Positions 14,141-17,905 of a DNA stretch of 17,905 nucleotides are shown here, one piece after another. Within the stretch, counting starts at the first letter, position 1. The number at the start of each line of letters is the position of its first letter. The notes beneath the pieces were generated by a model. The model had not been told where the DNA came from. It saw only the letters and a list, made by a program, of their open reading frames with translations, and searched no databases. The translations under genes were made by a program, and so were the position numbers. The DNA comes from Hondaea fermentalgiana (taxonomy: Eukaryota; Sar; Bigyra; Thraustochytrida; Thraustochytriidae), in assembly GCA_014084085.1 (NCBI GenBank), contig NPFB01000053.1, positions 136,025 through 153,929 of the forward strand, read 5' to 3'.

Positions 14141-15940
14141 ATGAAGCGAGGAACACCGCTGAAGGTGGTGGTGGTGGTGGTGGTGGTGCTACTCACCTTG
14201 GTCTTGGCGCCGCTTGTCGCGGAGGGGGCGGTCGCGCAGACGTTGAGCGCGAAGGCGCACGAGGACCTCGCAGAGATCGAGCTCATCGGACAGCTCTTTG
14301 CGGCCAGCAAAATCAGCGAGATTACGATGCCAACAAGCGTGCGCAAGGTGCTTGGCGTGAACCAAGCAGAGATCGATCGCCCCCGCTTTGTGGCGAGTCG
14401 TCGCGCCTTGGATCTCTTTCGTCTGCGTCTAGATAAAGCGCAGCGGATTTCTCTTGCCAAAGGTCGCAAGACCACCGAGCTCTCCGCGACCGAGACAGCA
14501 GAGGCGCGCTATCGTTTAGATGCGCACGGATTTGTCGCGCTTCCGGAGCTGGTTGACGCAGCAACCTCGCGAAATCTCAGCACATCTGTGCTCGACGCTT
14601 TGTGGAATCCAGATGAGGAGTTTTCGTCCATTGCTGCGCGCAAGTATCGCAAGGATCTACCCTTGCGTATCGAGGGCGCACCGGGCCGTGCTCTGCGAGA
14701 ACTTTTGCATTTTCTGTGGCCAATGCTCGAGGCTCAGCTCGGATCAAATTGCACATTGGTCGAGTTCTCGACAATGACCAGCTTTCCCGGCGCTGGGGAG
14801 CAGGATTTCCACCCTGACGCACGTATGGGTACTCCTGCAGAGATTGAGACACGAGCTCGTATATACAGCATCTTTGTGTACCTCGACACGGTATCCGAGG
14901 ACAGTGCAGCCCTCGACGTGATGCCGGGCACGCACACTCATTTTCATTTCGTCGATGAGGACGAGTTCTCTATGATGTCAGGTGTTCCTTTCCTACGACT
15001 TGCCGTGCCTCAGGGATCGGTTGTCATTTTCGATTCGCGCACGCATCATCGCGGTTCGGCCAATACTTCGCCTCGCACGCGCCCCACGCTGTACTTTTCG
15101 GTCATGGAGGATGGCAAGCTCCCACCCGAGGGCCCGACGTTTACGCTGCATCGTTCAGTAGCAGCCGATGGAAGCTCGTTGCGAGTCCGTGACCTTGTCG
15201 TCTCGCGCGAAGAGGGTGGATTGGTGGGAAATCTTGCAGCAGATGTCGCAAATGTTGCAGATGCTGGCGGCATTGACAGTGAGGCCCGTGCTTGCGCGGC
15301 GGATCAGCCACAAGGAAAGAAGTCGATTGATGGTGATGAGACAGCCTCCGCAGCTGCAGCAAGCACAAGAGCGCAGCGTGAAGCAGATCATCACCACCAC
15401 CACCACCACCACCACCACTGGCCAGCGCAGGAGCGCCAGCACGACCATCACGATGACGCAGCATGTCTGAAGGCCATTCGGCGTAGCGGGTGTGCCGACT
15501 TGGAGGATGTTGAGGCCAAGTTCCGCTGCGTGGTCTTCGCAGCACTCAAGGCGCAGCTGCCGCCTACAGAAGCTGATGCCGTGTTCCGTGCCTTTCTCCA
15601 GCACGAGCTGGAGGCCATCCAATCTGCCGTCGCGGATGCGGGGCCTGGTGTGGGCCCCCGACGCTATGACCACCGTGATGACGAAGGCGCCACTGCTGAA
15701 GAAGATCGCAGCAGCAACAGCAATTACGCCGAGGAAGAGGCGGCCGCGGCCGTCGAGGCGCTGGTGGCCGCGGAGGTGGCGCGGGGCGAGATCCCCATGC
15801 CGCGGTGCGCGCTTCTGAGCCGCGTGGAGCGCCTCTGCGGCGCGGGCGTCTACGGGCGCTCCGTGCATCTCTCCTGGGCCGCACTGGATCCTGGCGCGCC
15901 AGACTTTGGGGCGCCCTGGCACGCGCGCATCCCGGCGTGA
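14141..15940 (+). CDS. Secreted or lumenal PhyH-like Fe(II)/2-oxoglutarate dioxygenase
   Basis: Predicted 599-residue enzyme of the phytanoyl-CoA dioxygenase (PhyH) superfamily. The start is the ATG at 14141; an in-frame TGA at 14126-14128 excludes upstream extension except through a GTG at 14138. The N-terminus is a clear signal peptide: Lys/Arg at 2-3, a hydrophobic core with eight consecutive Val (9-16), and a likely cut after AVA (residue 32). The dioxygenase domain (~128-330) carries H224 and D226 in FHPDAR, distal H303 in a THHRGSANTS motif, and R314 in the position that binds 2-oxoglutarate, so the active site looks complete. A ten-His tract (417-426) followed by an HDHHDD cluster leads into a ~50-residue segment with Cys, an acidic/Ala-rich linker and a final Cys pair. 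No KDEL-like ending or second membrane span is seen, so it may be secreted or reside in the Golgi. PhyH enzymes hydroxylate lipids, small molecules or other substrates; the substrate here is unknown. Confidence 0.85.
   Translation: MKRGTPLKVVVVVVVVLLTLVLAPLVAEGAVAQTLSAKAHEDLAEIELIGQLFAASKISEITMPTSVRKVLGVNQAEIDRPRFVASRRALDLFRLRLDKAQRISLAKGRKTTELSATETAEARYRLDAHGFVALPELVDAATSRNLSTSVLDALWNPDEEFSSIAARKYRKDLPLRIEGAPGRALRELLHFLWPMLEAQLGSNCTLVEFSTMTSFPGAGEQDFHPDARMGTPAEIETRARIYSIFVYLDTVSEDSAALDVMPGTHTHFHFVDEDEFSMMSGVPFLRLAVPQGSVVIFDSRTHHRGSANTSPRTRPTLYFSVMEDGKLPPEGPTFTLHRSVAADGSSLRVRDLVVSREEGGLVGNLAADVANVADAGGIDSEARACAADQPQGKKSIDGDETASAAAASTRAQREADHHHHHHHHHHWPAQERQHDHHDDAACLKAIRRSGCADLEDVEAKFRCVVFAALKAQLPPTEADAVFRAFLQHELEAIQSAVADAGPGVGPRRYDHRDDEGATAEEDRSSNSNYAEEEAAAAVEALVAAEVARGEIPMPRCALLSRVERLCGAGVYGRSVHLSWAALDPGAPDFGAPWHARIPA
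14165..14188 (+). repeat. (GTG)8 microsatellite encoding the signal-peptide core
   Basis: Eight identical GTG codons encode V9-V16 of the PhyH-like protein and form about half of its hydrophobic core. Unit gain or loss would keep the frame and change only signal-peptide length. Confidence 0.95.
15389..15418 (+). repeat. Polyhistidine tract in the PhyH-like protein
   Basis: One CAT and nine CAC codons encode H417-426, followed within about 20 residues by further His/Asp residues (HDHHDD). Such tracts bind divalent metals such as Zn, Ni, Cu or Fe; whether this one does so in the cell is inference. Confidence 0.95.
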
Positions 15941-16542
15941 ACCTAATCACCCCCTCCACGATGATCAGCGCTCGGGGATTTTCAACGCCTCCCTTGCCTC
16001 TTGCCGCGCTTCCTCGCTCGCCACACCACACACAGGCTGCAGCCTGCAGTAATTCCCAATTTACCGACCTTCGCTGTGCCATGCGAGCCAAGCTCCTTGC
16101 TTTACGATTCCAAGCAGCTAGCTTCCCCTGCCTTCCGGCCCCCCGACTCAGCGGACCCGCACTACACTGTGAGTCCGCCCCCCTCTGCACACCACTGTGG
16201 GAAGAGCAGCGCAGCATCCCCCCACTCCCGCAGCCACCCATGCGCCGGTCTGCGCCCGGGCCCGTGTACTACTTGGAGGGGTATTGCCCGGGCGCCGATG
16301 TCGCAAGCACGATTGCCAAGTGCGGGAAGAGGGGCTCCCGCGCGCCGGAGGCAGCAGCTTCCCCTCGCCCCCGCTGCCGGCTGCGGTGTGCTGGCCGCCA
16401 GCCGCTGCTGGCCGCCATGGCCGCTGCGAGGCTGCGTCCCCGTCGCCGCCCGTCGCTGCAGGTTTTCGCAGGCGAGGACGCGGCTGCGGAGCGCGGTGCG
16501 CCTACGCCGCGCACCGCTGGCGACTGACCCGCCGGCGCAGTG

Positions 16543-16574
16543 GCCAGGCAGCCAGGCAGCCAGGCAGCCAGACA
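16543..16574 (+). repeat. 8-bp tandem repeat, four units
   Basis: gccaggca occurs three times in tandem, followed by the variant gccagaca. Confidence 0.9.
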
Positions 16575-16611
16575 GGACGGGTCGCGACGATGGCGACTAC
16601 GATCTGGGCGA

Positions 16612-16626
16612 GGGAGGGAGGGAGGG
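16612..16626 (+). repeat. (GGGA)n tract, potential G-quadruplex
   Basis: Four GGG runs with single-A loops (16612-14, 16616-18, 16620-22, 16624-26), with more G-pairs following and a three-run relative near 16829-16839. It matches the tract at the left end of the window. Confidence 0.75.
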
Positions 16627-17251
16627 AGGAAGGGAGAAGGTTGAGAAGACCAAGAACGCAGCTGTGCCAGGCACTGCAAAATGCACCGCAACGTGCGGGC
16701 GGTGCGCTGGGCGATGCAATGCTGTGCAAAAGACTGTCTGTGTGTCTGCGCAGGACTCCGCAAGAACGAACGATCGAACGAACGTACGTATACGTGTACG
16801 CAGAGTACGCAAGCACGAACAGTTTGCAGGGAGGGAGGGCCTGGTTTGGTCTGGCCTCGCTTGGCCTCGCAGCCCTCCAAGCGGCCACGGAAAACACGAG
16901 TGCTGCAAGCGCGGCACCAAGCCCGGCCAGCCCAAGCCGCAGCCGGCCCAGCGGTCCCCGAGCCAACGGTATACGAGACGGCGATGGATGAACCTGCCGC
17001 AGCCGCCATGGCTGGCCGGCCGGCGTAGGCGCTTCAGCCTGCAGCCGCCCCACAGCCAGCAACCAAAGCAAGCCGCGCGCCGCCCGCCGCCCCGCAGCCC
17101 CGTAGGCGTAGCTTCCCCGCAGACCGGCGTCCCTGCGTCTGTGGCACAGTCTGCCTGCCCACCTCAGTGGCGCCGACAGGCAGTAGCCGCGCCGGCCCCT
17201 CATCGATAGAACTCGATACGCGCGGCCGCGGCTGCCGCGTCGCGGCGAACT

Positions 17252-17286
17252 GGCGCGGCGCGGCGCGGCGAGGCGAGGCGAGGCGC
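17252..17286 (+). repeat. (GGCGC/GGCGA)n pentamer array
   Basis: Seven pentamers in tandem: three ggcgc, three ggcga, one ggcgc. It has the same unit length as the AGAGC arrays but a different sequence. Confidence 0.9.
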
Positions 17287-17603
17287 GAGCTTTCTCTCCT
17301 GCGCGCAGTGCAGCGCAGCGGCCAAACTGCAGGCGGCCGGCTGGACCGGGCGCTTCTCCGCGCACACACTGGCAGCGAGGCGGTCTGCGCCGCGGTCTGT
17401 GTCGGCATGTGTCGGCCCGCGGCCGCGCCACTGGGCGCAGTGGGTGGGGGGAGCTCGCCAGCTTTCTCAGCTTTCTGGGTCGCTCGATCACCATCCTGGC
17501 GATTTCTTTTCCAGCCGTCCGTGCAATGCGTCCCGCCGCTGGCACCGGCCGGGCAGTCAAGGAAGGCGCGGTTTCGAGCTCGCGCTCGGCCGACCTCAAA
17601 AGC

Positions 17604-17663
17604 AGAGCAAAGCAGAGCAGAGCAGAGCAGAGCAGAGTGGAGCAGAGTGAAGCAGCGCAGAGC
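17604..17663 (+). repeat. (AGAGC)n pentamer array
   Basis: Twelve pentamers, most of them agagc, with variants aaagc, agagt, ggagc, gaagc and agcgc. It has the same unit as the array at 3685-3709 and is the reverse complement of the unit at 3401-3450. Confidence 0.9.
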
Positions 17664-17748
17664 AAGCACGGAGCGAGCCCTGGCTGGCTGGCCAAGCCTG
17701 TCTGCAAAGCGCTATAGTATGAATACAAGGTCGTAAAAATTGCGCCTT

Positions 17749-17800
17749 CCTGTTTTCTTTCTTTCTTCCTGTCCTTCTTTCTTTCCTGCTTCCCTGCTTT
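17749..17800 (+). repeat. CTTT/CTTCC pyrimidine tract
   Basis: A nearly pure C/T stretch of CTTT and CTTCC units. Its position after an (AGAGC)n array mirrors the order seen upstream of the myosin gene. Confidence 0.7.
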
Positions 17801-17905
17801 CGCTCACCCATCACCAGCGGCGAGCAGGCAGTCAGTCAGTCAGCCTTTTCAAAGCTAGAACGCCGCCGCCGCGTCTCGCCGCGCCGCGCCGCCGCGCCCC
17901 CGCTC

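Larger units (their letters stand above)
15941..17905. other. GC-rich repeat-bearing DNA, no supported gene
   Basis: No gene is supported in this 2-kb stretch. Several long frames are open on both strands (for example 16001-17209 plus and 16502-17728 minus), but they overlap each other in many frames, translate to Arg/Pro/Ala/Ser-rich sequence with no domain, and reflect the scarcity of A/T-rich stop codons. The region holds the repeats at 16543-16574, 16612-16626, 17252-17286 and 17604-17663 and a pyrimidine tract at 17749-17800. Its right end resembles the 5' flank of the myosin gene. Confidence 0.55.

Noticed and set aside
16001..17728. Long frames on both strands (16001-17209 plus, 16502-17728 minus, and others)
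   Set aside because: Many overlapping frames are open at once in GC-rich DNA, and the translations are Arg/Pro/Ala-rich and change character across simple repeats.
1..17905. tRNA, rRNA, transposon or viral insertion
   Set aside because: I saw no T-loop/acceptor arrangement, no rRNA-like sequence, no long terminal or inverted repeats with target duplications, and no transposase, reverse transcriptase or viral protein motif.

Overview
The window looks like nuclear DNA of a GC-rich stramenopile protist, most likely a thraustochytrid (Labyrinthulomycetes), although an oomycete or another SAR lineage cannot be excluded. The pointers are three long intronless reading frames with eukaryotic targeting signals and ATG contexts, a MyTH4-FERM myosin, secretory-pathway Fe(II)/2-oxoglutarate oxygenases, and GC-rich intergenic DNA full of simple repeats. 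There are no bacterial operons, and I saw no tRNA, rRNA, CRISPR array or transposon. The lineage call is inference from gene content and sequence style, not from a search.

Layout. 1-2540: gene-poor DNA with a degenerate WD40-like fragment on the minus strand (about 1211-1768) and small repeats. 2540-4226: pyrimidine-rich flank and probable leader of the myosin gene, with a TATA-like box at 3325 and no ATG between 3022 and the start codon at 4227. 4227-10070 (+): a complete 1947-residue myosin with SH3-like N-terminus, motor, one IQ motif, about seven ~50-residue helical repeats, MyTH4 and FERM. 10071-10302: short convergent 3' intergenic region holding (AG)n and (CT)n tracts. 10303-13128 (-): a 941-residue predicted type II membrane protein with a large unrecognised central region and a C-terminal JmjC/cupin_8 domain with an intact HxD...H metal triad. 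13129-14140: divergent promoter region. 14141-15940 (+): a 599-residue protein with a signal peptide and a PhyH-like dioxygenase domain, followed by a ten-histidine tract and a Cys-containing C-terminal part. 15941-17905: GC-rich repeat DNA with no supported gene. Its right end resembles the 5' flank of the myosin gene, so another plus-strand gene may begin just outside the window.

How the genes relate. The myosin is a cytoskeletal motor with the membrane- and microtubule-binding tail typical of MyTH4-FERM myosins, and it has no evident functional link to its neighbours. The two divergent genes both encode predicted Fe(II)/2-oxoglutarate oxygenases aimed at the secretory pathway and share a 1.0-kb intergenic region, so co-regulation and a shared lumenal modification pathway are reasonable but untested. 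The starts of both oxygenase genes are set at the first in-frame ATG; the frames extend further upstream only through non-ATG codons.
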